From positions 116,925-180,924 of the forward strand of contig JBGSVE010000115.1 in assembly GCA_041753075.1 (NCBI GenBank): a DNA stretch of 64,000 bases, written 5' to 3'. Under the pieces are notes generated by a model. The model had not been told where the DNA came from. It did not search any database and saw only the letters and a list, made by a program, of their open reading frames with translations. The stretch is from UBA6163 sp041753075. Its GTDB lineage: Bacteria; Planctomycetota; Planctomycetia; Pirellulales; Pirellulaceae. Numbering within the stretch: the stretch's first letter is position 1; each line of letters begins with the position of its first letter. The position numbers and the translations under genes were made by a program. Positions 1 through 13,000 of this stretch are shown here, in pieces.

Positions 1-899
1 GCTTGCGACGAGCCCACGCGCAATCGATAGGTGCCGCTGCTGCCCGCCGCGACCGCCGGTGGCAATAGCGCCAGATCAACGCTGAACTCCAGCGTCGCCA
101 CATTCAGCGCTGGGTCGTAGGAAACACTGTTGGGCAGAATCGCTGTGTCGTCGGTATTCTCAACCGTATTGGCAGTGAAGAACAAGCGATAGAACTGCGG
201 ATTGACGACGGACGCGGTCGAGCCCGCCGTCGTGATCACGCCCAGCGCCGGATTGGACAATGGGTCGTTGTTGAAGTAGACCTGGATCTGCGATCGCTGT
301 TGGACACGTGACGAACCAAAGCCCGTAACTGGCTGCGGTACCACGGCCACGACCTGCGGCCCGATCTCGACCTGGAAGTTAATCGTTTGCGCTGGGCGGC
401 TGGCAATCGCCGGATTCAGCGGTTGAAACAATTCACCACCGGTATTGCGGAGACCCACAATGCCGGCATTGGTGTCATCAAATCCCGCGATCGAGATGCG
501 GTATTGATCGTCGGGCAACGATTCGGCGAACCGCGCGATGACGATTCGCGGACTGTCGCCGAATCCCAAGAATCCAGGCGTGATGCGAATTTCGTTGCCT
601 TCGGTGAACGACGCATCGCCACCGCTGCGCTGGATCGAGATCGCCGCCAACGTCGCCTCGTTGAGTTGTTGGCTGCCATCAAAACGGAATGTGAGCTGGG
701 TCGGTGATTCCATCAACACATTGGCTTGTGTCAACCGGAAGTTTTCACCACTGTTGGCCGCGACGCTCAACAACTCAGGCCCATCGCCCGCCAACATCTC
801 GCGCCGCTCGAGCGTTTGATGCAACAGGTTCCGTTTCGCAAGCGAAGCGGATACGGATTTACGCGGTCTTTGACTTCGTGCAGCAGCTCGACGCGCCAT
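1..899 (-). CDS. Giant secreted/surface protein, N-terminal part (3' end outside window)
   Basis: The reading frame is open from the ATG at 899 to the window edge (about 299 codons), so the C-terminus is missing. The N-terminus is basic (MARRAAARSQRPRK) and is followed at residues 30-38 by LERREMLAG. This matches the short LEPR-XLL-type motif found near the N-terminus of very large planctomycete surface proteins. The next 250 residues align by eye with the start of the gene at 1014-18536: both have 'LTFRFD', 'FAE(S/N)LPDD(Q/K)Y' and 'VVPQP'. The two are therefore tandem paralogues. The spacer between them is 114 nt, so they could share a transcript. The fold of this N-terminal region is probably beta-sandwich; that is inference. 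No clear Shine-Dalgarno sequence precedes the ATG. Confidence 0.8.
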   Translation of the reverse strand, partial: MARRAAARSQRPRKSVSASLAKRNLLHQTLERREMLAGDGPELLSVAANSGENFRLTQANVLMESPTQLTFRFDGSQQLNEATLAAISIQRSGGDASFTEGNEIRITPGFLGFGDSPRIVIARFAESLPDDQYRISIAGFDDTNAGIVGLRNTGGELFQPLNPAIASRPAQTINFQVEIGPQVVAVVPQPVTGFGSSRVQQRSQIQVYFNNDPLSNPALGVITTAGSTASVVNPQFYRLFFTANTVENTDDTAILPNSVSYDPALNVATLEFSVDLALLPPAVAAGSSGTYRLRVGSSQ

Positions 900-1013
900 G
901 GTCCAGAAACTCTTTTACAAAAATATCAACAAGGGAAATTCGGCAGGGCCAGGCCGGGACAAGGGTGACTCGTCCGCGACCCGATATCTAAAACGGGGAC
1001 TTAAACGAGATCA

Positions 1014-4000
1014 TCAGAGGGTACTCGCCTCCAACCAAGACGATAGGACTTCGTCGAACGCCGACTGGGTATTTTCCGACGATTCTGACGTTTGCGTCAA
1101 TTGGATCAATTCCTCGGCGGATCGCTCCGGTCGAGCGTCAAGCACATCGAACCCGGCGACGAACGGATCAAGGGTATCAATCTTGGCGGCAACCGGCGTC
1201 GCCTCGGCGGGTTGAAGCAAGTTCGATTCAGCCAATCCGAAGGTTGTCGGTGCCGCGAAAGCGACGGTCGTCGCCAATCGTGCATCCACCAATTCGCCTT
1301 CGGGTTGGCCAAGACGTTGGCGATTGCGACGACCAATTTCATTGATGACAATCAGCGCGTCATTGAGACGGACAATGCCGTCGCCGTTAACGTCAAAGAA
1401 GTCCGGTGGTGCCGTTGTCAACTCCGATACCGGCAACGAGTTCACTCGGCGACGGGCCAACAGGTTGACAATCCGCAGCGCATCCAGCGGTGTGATCACA
1501 CCGTTGGCCGAAACGTCAAAGCTGAACCCTGGGATTGGGTTTTGATACCGCGAACGGCCCAGGTTGAACGTTACGGTCGTAACATTGCCGACGCGGCCAG
1601 TGGCATCGATCGGGCGATACGTGAATGAATCCGTGTCACCGGTTGCGCCACCATTGTTGGTGTAAGTAAACGTGCCGTCGGGATTAACCAACACCGTGCC
1701 GCGCGAAGGTTGAGTCAGACTTGATGTCTCGACACGAATCTTGTTTGTCGTACCCGGGAAGACGTCCGCATCAGGGTCCCGATCATTGCCAACCAAGCCA
1801 CGCAGCGGATCGATAATCTCAAATCGCGCACCAATTGGTACGTTATAGAAATCCGGTATGCCGCGCGGGTCATCGTCGGCCGATGTAACCGTCAGGGTAA
1901 ATCGATCGGTCACCTGCAGCGCACCATCGTTCGCCGCGATCTCGATTTCGACGCTGCCGAATGCGTCGGGATCAAGCGTAATCGTCAAAATGCCACCTGG
2001 GAACGTGATGGCATTAACCAATGGCGAGGCCGCGATCTGGGCCGCCGTCGGATTGAACACGTCGCCAATTCGAGTCACCGAGTAGACCAACGGGCTACCG
2101 TCGGGATCATTGAACACCGTCGCAAGGTCGCGAGTGATCAGTTCGTCCTCAACCGCAACAAGTGGATTGAGCGTGCCGATCACTTCCGGTGGGTCCGGCG
2201 TATCGAGCACACGCACCGGTACGATTTGCGTCGCACTTGGTCCCATCACGTTGGTCGCAACGATCGTCAACAACACTTCGTCGCTGAACCGGAACGGCGG
2301 CAACGTCAATCGCAACGTCGAGATTCCCGTGGCGGCATCGAGTGTCACCTGGGTTTGGATGACGGACGTATCGCTGCTCGTAACGGTGAAGGTCGAACTG
2401 TCGCCCTCGGGATCACTGAACCAAGTTGACAGGTTGTAAGTCACGACCTGGGCCGTGTCCTTGCTTTCATTCAGCGTGATCGAATTGGCACCGGGCACAC
2501 CGTTGACGCCGATGAAGATCGGTGGATCGTTGTCGCCACCAACGTTCAGAAAGACGACGCCGGTGCCGGTAGCCGATGGCGTACCGTTATCCGAAACGCG
2601 ATAGGTAAACTGATCTTGACCGCTGAAGTTAGCCGCTGGGCGATAGACCAACGACACACCATCAGGACCTGGTTCAATTCGGCCACCACGATCCGTTGTC
2701 TTCGGGAAGTCGCCAATCACCAGCGTCAATTGCTGATTCGCGGCAACTTCATCCGGCGGACCCGCCACGTCGTTGGCAAGCAGCGTGCTAAACGGAATCG
2801 TCAGCGGCGTGTCTTCCCCAGCGGACAACGAATCGGGCCCGACGATCGGCGCGTCGTTAACCGCGGTAATGTTGATGACCACCGTGCCCATCGTCGCCGC
2901 TGATTCAACCAATTGATTCAGATCGTTCGGATCGTCCGCGACGACATACGTGAATCGGTCTGGTCCGGGACCGGGGAAATTAGCCGGCGGCGTGTAACGA
3001 ATGTTTCCATTCTCAATCGTCAACGTTCCGCCAAGCAGAGTCTGGAATCCAAATCCCGATACGCCTGCTGATTGGATGACCAGCGGCTGAGTCGATTCAT
3101 TGGCCGGACCTGGCGAGAAGAACCGCGTCAAATCGGCCGCGTTGAAAACTTGCGCGGCATCTTCGGCGATGGTAACGGTCGTCGTCGGTGCGGCCCCGCT
3201 GACAAACGGACGATCGTTCACGGGATCGATCGTGATGTTGACGGTCATCAACACCGGACTGACCAACTGTGCCGCCGGGTTAGCCGAATTCACATCCGTT
3301 ACGCGGAATGTGAACCGCGTGCTGCCGAAGAAATCCGGTTCGGGCTGGAACGTGAATGTCCCGTCGCTGAGTAGGTTCAACTGGCCCGCGGTCGCGCCCG
3401 CCGAGTCAAGCAGCGTGCTGGTCCGTACGTCTGCGGCGAAGACGGCAACGCGGTCGCCGTCGGGGTCGCGAATCGCAGCCAAGGCACCGTTGTCATTGGT
3501 CGAACCGGGGGTCAATGTTCCATCGGCATCGCGGGCCTGTAGAATCCCATCTTCATCGACTCGGTAGCTGACCAATCGATTGGTGTCATCGACGACCGGT
3601 GGCAAGCCAGGCAGAATCGACAACCGATAATCTTCAACTTCACCACTGAGCGCCAAGCCGGTCGGTGCCAAGCCGCCCTCGGCACTGATTCGGAACCGTG
3701 CATAGGTCGCTTGTACCGTCGATGGTGGCGGCGTTGTCGCCGGTACGTTGATGATGAACGTGCGTTCGACCGGCGTACCTGCTTCGTTGGCCGAGAACAC
3801 GGCTCCCGCAGTATTGCGATCGATGATCTGCTCACCTGGATCGGTGAAGTCGCCGTCGAAGTTAAAGTCGATCCAGGCTTCGAGCACACCGCCGCCGGTT
3901 ACCGTCACGGTGATTGGTGTTGGCACGCCGCGATTTAGAATGCCGCTCGGATTGATTTCGCTGGTGAACCGAACACCATCTTCATCGGCCGTTACCACTC

Positions 4001-7000
4001 GCACCGTATCACCAACCACGACGACATCCGCCGGACGCAGCGGGCTTTCAATCACAGCCAAGCGGAACGCCTCGGCAATCTGGGCCAATGAAACGGCACC
4101 AGTGCCGTCGACCGCGACCGCAAAATTGTTTTCGTTGAACAACCCGTTGGTGTCGAATTCGAGTGTTGCCGTATCGACGCCGGTTGACAACGTAATCGTG
4201 TTGCCATCAGCCGCCGACAAATTGACGGGACGATTGAACGAGACTTCAACGAATCCGTTATTGATCGTTGATTGGAAGAACGACCCAATCGTACCAATCA
4301 CAAAGACGGTGGTGTCATCGCCATTGGCGGCTGAGGTCGGTAGTCCATCGGAATCAATGTCAACCAAGCGGCCCAGTCGCACCACGTCGCTGACCACGTG
4401 TCGCGCACCATCATTGGCAAGCAACGTTGGATAACGACCGGGAACACCGGCGACGGGATCCGGTGCATCACCGAAGTCGAGTCCAATCGTTGGCAACAAC
4501 AAGGTGAACTGCGTCGTGTTGTCGTCACGCGTTGGTTCCAGCAGATTGCCGGCCAGATCCTTGATCCCTTCGAGGAAGAAATTGGCAAGCGGTCCGTCAA
4601 CGAGCAAGGCATTTTCGATAAAGAATGTTGCGCCACCGCGATCCTCCGCAACCAGTGATGTGACGCCAGCAGCACCGGCACCGTTGATCGCCGCGATCGT
4701 TGCCCGCTTGATGTCCGCAGCGGTAAACGATCCGGTGAACGGAATTGCAACCGCACCGCCGGGTTGGCCGGTAATCATGATTGTTGGCTGCGATGTTGTG
4801 CCCGCAGCCGCCGCCACGGTGGTGACCGTTTGAGGCGTATCGGCCAAGCGCACCTGGCCACCGAGAACTGCGGTTGCGGTCACATTCAGGTTGCCGCGAT
4901 TGTTGTTGATCGAAGCCGCCAGCACATTGGCCACATCATCGACGGTCCCGTTGGGCTGGAACACCACGGGGATCGCGCCCGGCGTTGACACACCGCCGCC
5001 GCCGATCGCTTGTTCAAACTCAAAGACCCGCAGCAGAGCACCCTGCGTGATCGTCACCAACTCGCCATCTTGGACGATTCCACGACGCGGCGACAACGGT
5101 GCCGGAATCGCGGGTGCCGGCGGGAAGGTTAATTGATTCGCAGCGATCGGTCCGAGCGAAATCAATCCGCCGCCGAGGTTGGTTGCCGTGACGGTTAAAC
5201 CTGCGGCATTGATCGCCGCGACCGTGGCGGCGGCAATCGTATCAACGTCCTGGAAGGTGCGATACAAAATCGGTGTTGCCAATGGGTTTGGAACCGTACT
5301 GGGGTCAACGTTGAATAAGAACGTGACGGCATTGGTTCCATCGGACAGCGTGAATTGGCTGTCATCAGGAATCCCCACGCCACCGACGACTGGCAGCGTC
5401 AACAACAACGGGCCGAAAATTGTCAGCAGCGTCGAGCCCTGGACATCGGGTTGACCGCTGATTGTCAACGTTGATGTTGTATTGAGCGCGAGCTGCAAAC
5501 CAGCGGTGCCGCCGATCGAAACCAAACCGCCGGGGTTGGCCTGCACTGCTGTCGAATCAAGTCCCGGAACGGATTGACTTTGAATCGCGGCGCTGATCGC
5601 GGCGGCCAATTGATCGCCCGTATTCAATCGCGTGAAATTAACCGGCACATTGCCAGGAACGATCGCGGCATCACGAGTCAATTCAAATATCACTGCGGGC
5701 CCAGCGGCCGGTGTGAAGCGAATTGTGTCGCCGTCGGCTGGCGTACGGCTGAACCCAACCGGGGCGAGGTTGCCACGCGATACCGTTGCCGATCCGCCCG
5801 TGGGCAAGCCCAGGAACAGAATGTTGTCGACCGCAATCGGCGTTAGTCTCAAGGCCGAGGCTTGGATCGCGGCCAGGATTGCATCGCGAACGCCATCGGC
5901 GGTGGCGACACTGCCAATGCCGATCGGTGTGTTACCAAGGTTATTCAATTGGCCATTGGTATCGAACTCGAATGCGACAACGGTATTGCCATCGTTGATA
6001 GTCAAGACATCGCCATCGGCTACACCCGCCGAGCCAACGCCGGCGGCGGGAATTTGCAATGCCAACGTTCGTGCGGCGGTCACCAGACCGCTGCGGCTGG
6101 CGTCCAGCACCATGCCCGCATCGCTGCCGATAACAACGGTTGGTCCTGTGGCCGTCGTGTCAACGTCCACGTCAACGAGACCCGCGGTGGCTGCGGCGGC
6201 AATGGCGGTTCGCGCCGACGCTGCGATTTGCGTTGGCGAATCGGTGATCGCGAATCGCACTTGACGAGTGCCCGGCAACTGCGTCGCATCGCGGTTGAAC
6301 TCGAATAGCACCGGCAGCCCGTCGACACCAATCAGACTGAACAAGTCGCCATCGGCAATTCCACCGGCACCCGTACCGACGGAGGGAACGGTGAACTGAA
6401 GGGCCTCCGGTGCAAGCAGTTGAAATCCTGAATCGTACTCGAACGTGACTCGGCCACCGTTGTTGTCGAGCACGGCGAACGTATCTCCATCGCTGATCTG
6501 GCCCGCTGCCGGAGCAACGCCAACGATGCGGTCGCGATTGTTCAACACAACTCGATACGACCGATCACTGCGCCAAATACCGGCCAATGGACGCAGCGTC
6601 ACGGTGTCCTTGGTCGTGTCGTAGCTAAATGTGTAATCAATGCCTTCGGTCAACAAACGGTCATTTTCAAAGACGGTGATCGCAGCGCCCGGTGCGCGCA
6701 AGCCATCGACCGCCGCCGCGACGACAGTATCGTCATCAATGCCGCTGCCAACGAATGGGTCCGACGCATCACCCAAGTCGCTCAAGCGAATCCTAAACTC
6801 GTCGTAAACACCACGAGTTAATCTCAGGAAGCTTGTCGTTGGATCGACATCGATCCCCGCAGCGTCGTTGTCCAAAGCAAACTCAATGATCGCAACCGGA
6901 CCAACGAAGTCAGCACGCTCGACGGCACCGCGATCCTTGAATACGTCTGAACCGACGCCGCCCGGCGGGTTTGAGAACGGATCATCAGCACGCAATTGGC

Positions 7001-10000
7001 CGGTGTTGTCACGCTGTGGCGAGAAGATCAAACCGGATGGAATGCCAAGGTTCGACTTCAGCGTCGAAAATGCCGTGTTCTCTTGAATCGAGTTGACCGC
7101 ACTATCGACGATTGGAGCGTTCTGCACCGGCGTAAACCGATTGCCTGACGCATCTTCAAGAATGTCATCAAAGGTCGTGGCGATGAAGTTGCCCGGTGAT
7201 TGCCCCGGTGTGCCTTGCGGACGGACCACGAAGTTGAAGTCCGAATTGCCACCGCGAACGTTACTCGGACCGGTTCGCAGATCGGTGGAAATTCCAGTCT
7301 TCAGATTCGGATTGGTGTTGAGCACGTTGGGGAAATTGATCCACCACGACAAGTCGTCGCGAATCTGAGTCGTGCGTTCGTCGTCGTATTGGAATGCGTT
7401 GCCGGTTAGCGTGACTTGACCCGGTTTGCGATTCTGGTCTGGGTTAAGCGTATCGATTCGGCCACCAAACCCAAACGGGCTCGATTCATCGCGAACGACG
7501 CTTTGATGCGTGTTGACGATCGTGTTATTTAGCACTGCCCCGCTGGCACCCGCCGATAACAGAACGCCAAACTCGGTCAACAATTGATCCGACTCAGTCG
7601 AGTTAACCGGACGCGAATGATCGGGACTGAGTTTCAAACCAGCCTGAATCGCTTCGGGACTGAGCTCAATGCGTGCTGCACGCTCGATCAACACATACAA
7701 CTCGGTCGTGCCGCGTGAATCGTTGAATGCGCCATCGGTGACGATACTCACCGAATTGAGGCTTTCGCGACGATCGTGGCCAAATCCGGTCGTAAAGTCG
7801 AAGCCGCCACCGGGGAATGGTGGAAACGGGAAAGTAGGCGAAATCTGACCAGGTATCGATCGCGTGGTAACGGTATCGATTCCCAGATTATCGCCGTAGC
7901 TACCGCCCAGCGCCTGGGCCTTGACTCGCGACACCGGACCGCTGCGACCATCGGGACCGTTGCCCAGCTCGTGGTTGGGCAGCGCCGGGTTGTTCAAGTA
8001 CCCGTTAATTGCCAACGCGATTGCTCGCATAATATCCGGCACACGGTAGCCACCAGCGGTGTCGTTACGCAGCGCTATGTTGATATTGCCATTGCCCAGT
8101 ACGATCGCCGAAATGCCAAGTGTGAATTCGAAGGTGACTTTGTTGTTATCAGGCTGGACTCGTGTGTATTCATCGCCGGCTCGCGTCGGCACGAGGTAGT
8201 CGGGGATTTGGCTGATCGTAAACGTAGTGCCAACGAGCGTTCGCGCACCGGCCGGCCCGCCATTGGTGAACGTGCCGTTGATGTTGCCGGCGACTACCTC
8301 AATTCCCGATGCCTGCAGTGGGTGGCTGTCGAGCGAAAACACGAACGACTTCGGTGCCAAGTGGTCAAGCGCCAAACGGTAGTTACCAACACCACCGGTT
8401 CCGTTGACTCGCCCGGTAAGACTTGTCGCGTCGAAGTTATCGTTGCCCGCGCTGCTGATCGCAACGTAATAGGTGTCGGTTGCTGTTGCGGTAAAATCGA
8501 CGAACCCATCGCGACCGTTATCAATGTCGACAATCGGAGCGTCGAGCGTCGAACCTGGTTTGAGCTGAGTCGCCAGCGCACCGACGCCGCTGCGCGCCAC
8601 TTCGATCCCGCGCGCATTGAATACGCGAATGGTTGTGGTCGGCCCGGCGGCAACCGGCGGTGTTAAGGTGGCATCACCAGCGAGAGTATCGATGTCCGCG
8701 ATCAGTCGATCACCAACAACGAGGTCAACCTTGTAGAAGTCGACATCGGCGGTGGTCGATAGGTTGCCATTGGCTGTGTACAGACCGTTGTGATTGACGC
8801 TCAGCTTGGTGTCGATCGCTTGGGCAATGGTTTCATCGGCGGCCGTCGAGGGGAAGCCGATCGTCGGCGAGAATGAGCCGTCAGCCAGTACGCTGCCCTC
8901 AGTGCCGTCATTGCCGTAAATCGTGTTGTTGACGATGCGCGCCAACGGCTGTGGCGAGTCATAAACCGGTGCCTGCAGGAACGCCGTGTCCGTTGGTATC
9001 GTCCGGCCATCGCTGTCGGACGTTCGCACCGTCAATTGAGCGACGAACCGTCCCTCTTTTTGGAATGCGGGCGATGCATAAATCGCCGTGACGCCTTCAA
9101 GGTAGACCGCTGGATTCGCAAAATCGGGAGTGCTCGGCGAGAACGATTCGCCAAAACCAAAAGCATCACGGACAAATCGGTTCTGTGGTGGTGTGGCCTG
9201 AGTCGTTGCGGGCCCAATCGTTGGGCGCACCAGTTGAACCAAACCATTGGTGACCAGGATGCTGCCGTTGATCGATTCCAAAATCGCGAGCATCAACTCT
9301 TGGGCGGTGTAACCAAAGCTGCGAATCGTTGGCGGGCCATTCGGATTGTAGTTCGGTCCTTCTCCAAGCCGGTAGTAAATCGGCACGTGACCATCGACGA
9401 ATCCGTCACCACCTGGGGTGCCGCTGCCGCCCAAATTTTCTGGAGCACCGCTGATGTCATCAAACTCAAACACCACGCGTGTTCCGCCGGCGTCAATCGC
9501 AATCGTATATCCATCGGGAATCAGAATGTCGGCGCGAGAGCCTAACAACGTATTGCCACTCGCGTAAGTTGTCGGGTCGCCGTTCCATTCCAACACGACT
9601 GGGCGGGTTTCACCGTCAACCTTGACACCCGCGAAGCCGGCTTGGTCGATCACGTTGTTGACGATCACAGGACCGGCGGTCAAACCACCAATTACCGAAC
9701 TGTTCGCTGTCGGCAGGTTCAAGACCGCACCGAGTTGCGAGTTGCCGATCGGTGGTTGGCGCAGGTGTACCTTGGTGATGCTCTTCAAGTCATCGGGATC
9801 GGTTTGACGCGGACCGACTTCGCTCCAAATGCCGATCGCGCGAGTGTCGCTGATCCGGTTGCTGTCGATGATGACTTGACCTTGGGTGCGCAGCTTGTTG
9901 GTGTCACCGATGTCGTCAAAGAAGACCGCAGGCAATTGAACTCGCGTGCCGGTGCGTTGCAGCGGTGTGCCCACCGGCGGTGCATCGGTGATCGACGCAA

Positions 10001-13000
10001 TCGGCGCCAAGCTGCCGGTCGCATTGCCATGCAGGTTGATGACAAAGTCCGTATTGGGCCGAGTGAGCGTGGCAAAATTCGAGACGCCCGAGCCAGTCGA
10101 CGCACTCAGATTGAGGCCCGAGCGGACGCCCGGAGAATTGATCGCCGAAATCATGCTCTGGGCAATCGCGCCGCGAGTGGAAGTCGCCGTATAGGGAACA
10201 CCGACATTGCCGAACGCAGGTTGACGCGTACCAAGGGTGAACTCGAACGTGATCGTTGACGGACCGTCGCTGAGCGTAAACGTATCGCCATCGATGATCT
10301 GAGACGCCAACGGAGCGACAATCGAAACTTGGGATGCGAAGCGGGCGTTGGTGTCGAATGAAGACGTCACGTTGACGCCCGTATCGTCATAGGAGACGTA
10401 TTCGGTTCCCGGTCGCACTTCGAGTTGATATTGGCCGGCGACGCCACCGCCAACGCCGGTCGAGAATGCTCCGGCACCGAGGTTGGCTCCGAAAATCATT
10501 TCACCGCGCTCAGCGAAACCAACGATAAAGTTGTCGAGGTACAGGCCTTCTGCAGCAGTGATTGCGGCGGTGTCGGTAGTGTATTGGAACTCCAAGACAA
10601 TGCCAGTGTTACCGGCGAATTGGCCCAGCGAAACGACCGCTTGACGCCAAATCGTGCCAAACGCCGGAGCTTGGAAATTCACCGCGAGATCGACCGGAGT
10701 CGTTTGCTCGTTGCTGCGCGCGACCAATCGCACCTGCTCCGTCGGCAACACGTCGGCGAAGTAATCAAAATAGAACGTTGGCAAATCGGCTGCGGCATAG
10801 CCCGTCAACTCAAACGGTGCGGATTGCAATGAACCCGTCGCGGCGCTGCGATCGAAATGATACGACGCGTTGTTTGGATCACCACCGGCGAACGTATGGC
10901 CTTCGACCGAAACGTGCAAGTCGTAGCTGCCCGAAAGCGGCTGCAATGCGACGTCCAAGGCAAACACTCCGGTGTTGGGGTCAAACGTCGTCGCTTCGGG
11001 TGAGACAGCGACGAAATAAACTCCGGGCGTGAGGAATGTCTGGATAAACGGATCGGCTGAATTGCCAGTAAAGATGGTCCCAGGAATCACATTCGGCACA
11101 CTGCCACCGGCACCGAAAGTCGCCGGCGCATCATTGGAAGTCTGCACCACCTGGAATGTCGTCGCGCCGGTAACCGGATCGGTGATCGGGCGAATCAACT
11201 GCAGCTTCAGGTCAACATTATTGAACCCGAATGATTGCTGGGGATCAAAGCCGTTGTCGATATCAAGAATTACGGTGGCGAAATTCTGCGCAACTTCGAA
11301 TCGATAGATATCAACAATTTCGCTGAACGTGGTGCCGCGCACCGACGTGTGGGGGAACACTTGACTGGTGTTGGTCGTAATCGATCCGATGTTGGCACTA
11401 GCACCAAGGCTGAACGCGCCGGTTTCCAAGTCCATCGCCGTCAGGAACGTATTGTTCGTTTCGATTTCGAATCGATTGCTATCGGGGAACGCGTTGGAGA
11501 ATCGCGTGCCGTTGAAAGTTCCGGTTCTTTGGTGGCCTTGATCGGCACCACGATCGGTCGTCTGCGTGAACCCGGGGCTGAGCGAGCCCACGAAACTACT
11601 CAGCCGTGGCGGCTGAGCGGTCGCGCCCGTCGCGGGTGGTTCAACGGCGTCGTCGAATATTCTCAACAGCGCTTCGATCGGTTCGCGACGTACCAGCGGA
11701 TTGTCGGCAAATTCTTGTGGCAATAGTGCTGATTCGGTGACGGCCACGAAGTACGAGCCTTGTGCCAACGAAATCGGGCCAATCAAGGGATCGTTCGATG
11801 TGATCGAACCACGCGCCAGGATTTCGTTGAGCACGCGGGTGTCAGTCGGATTGGCTTGGGCTCCGGGGCTGGCCAAATCGTCGGCCACGTTGCTGCCTTG
11901 GCCGAACAAGACTAACTGCGCGTCCAGGGCGCTACCTGTTGGCGAAAAGAAAACGCTCAAGTTTGTATTGGGTCGGTTGAATCCATCGGCGAAGTCGATG
12001 TCGAACACCGTGGCGCGCTGTAACCCGGCCAACGACGGGTCGTATTGCACGTCAACGCGATAGAAGTCGACGTCAGCCGTCGTTGCCAGCGCTCCACCAA
12101 CGCTTATCGTGCCCGATTTGCTATCGGCCAAGTTGCCGATGTACTGCGGACGCGCACCCAGCGGACGGGTCGTGTCGATCGAATCCGCGCCACCGTCAAT
12201 GACGCCGTTGTAATCGACGAATGGCACGCCGAAGATGAACGACTCACTAACCGACGTGTTGTAGTTCTGTTCGTTTTCTTGGGCCTCGCCCAACAGCGGC
12301 GAACTGCCCGGCAAACCTTGCAAGTGAATGCCGTGGTTGGCATAGCGAATATCGGCAAACTGCACCACGCTGCCAGGAAACTCCTGGGTCTCTTGCAAGC
12401 GAATCTGCGCCGTGTAAGAACCGCGGCTGAGCCCGCCGCTGATGTCATCGAGGTTGGAACCTGCGCTACGAACTCGCAAGAAGTAATTGCTGCGAACGCC
12501 CGACGTGCCTGACAGAACAAAACGGAAGCCTGCGTCGCGAGGATTCGTCGAACCGAAATCGGCATAAGCACCTGACGCCCAGGTCTCGGTGTAAGGCGAA
12601 TTAATGTCGGCCAGCGGCGCGATTCGGCCCGCCAACGTCGGTCCGTTGACCTGCAGCAGTCCGGGGTTGGAGAACTCAGCGAATGAATCGTTCGATCGTG
12701 CCAACACACTCCCTTGGCCATCAAGGATCTCGATAACGCTGTCCAAGCCAAACGACGTTTGATCGATGTCGATGAAGACTTCGGTGCCGGCGATGCCGGT
12801 GAAGTTATAAACGTCTTGATCCGATGGTTCGCTTAAGTAACCGGTCACCTGCAGCCCCAAGCGGAACTGGTCATCGCTGGCCGTCAAGACCGATGCCAGC
12901 TCACCGAGGAACTGTGGATTCGTCGTCGTACTGTTCAATCCAGGCGCGTTGGCCGTCGGCGATTCAATCTCGGTTAACACGGCGACGTTGCGATCGTTAC

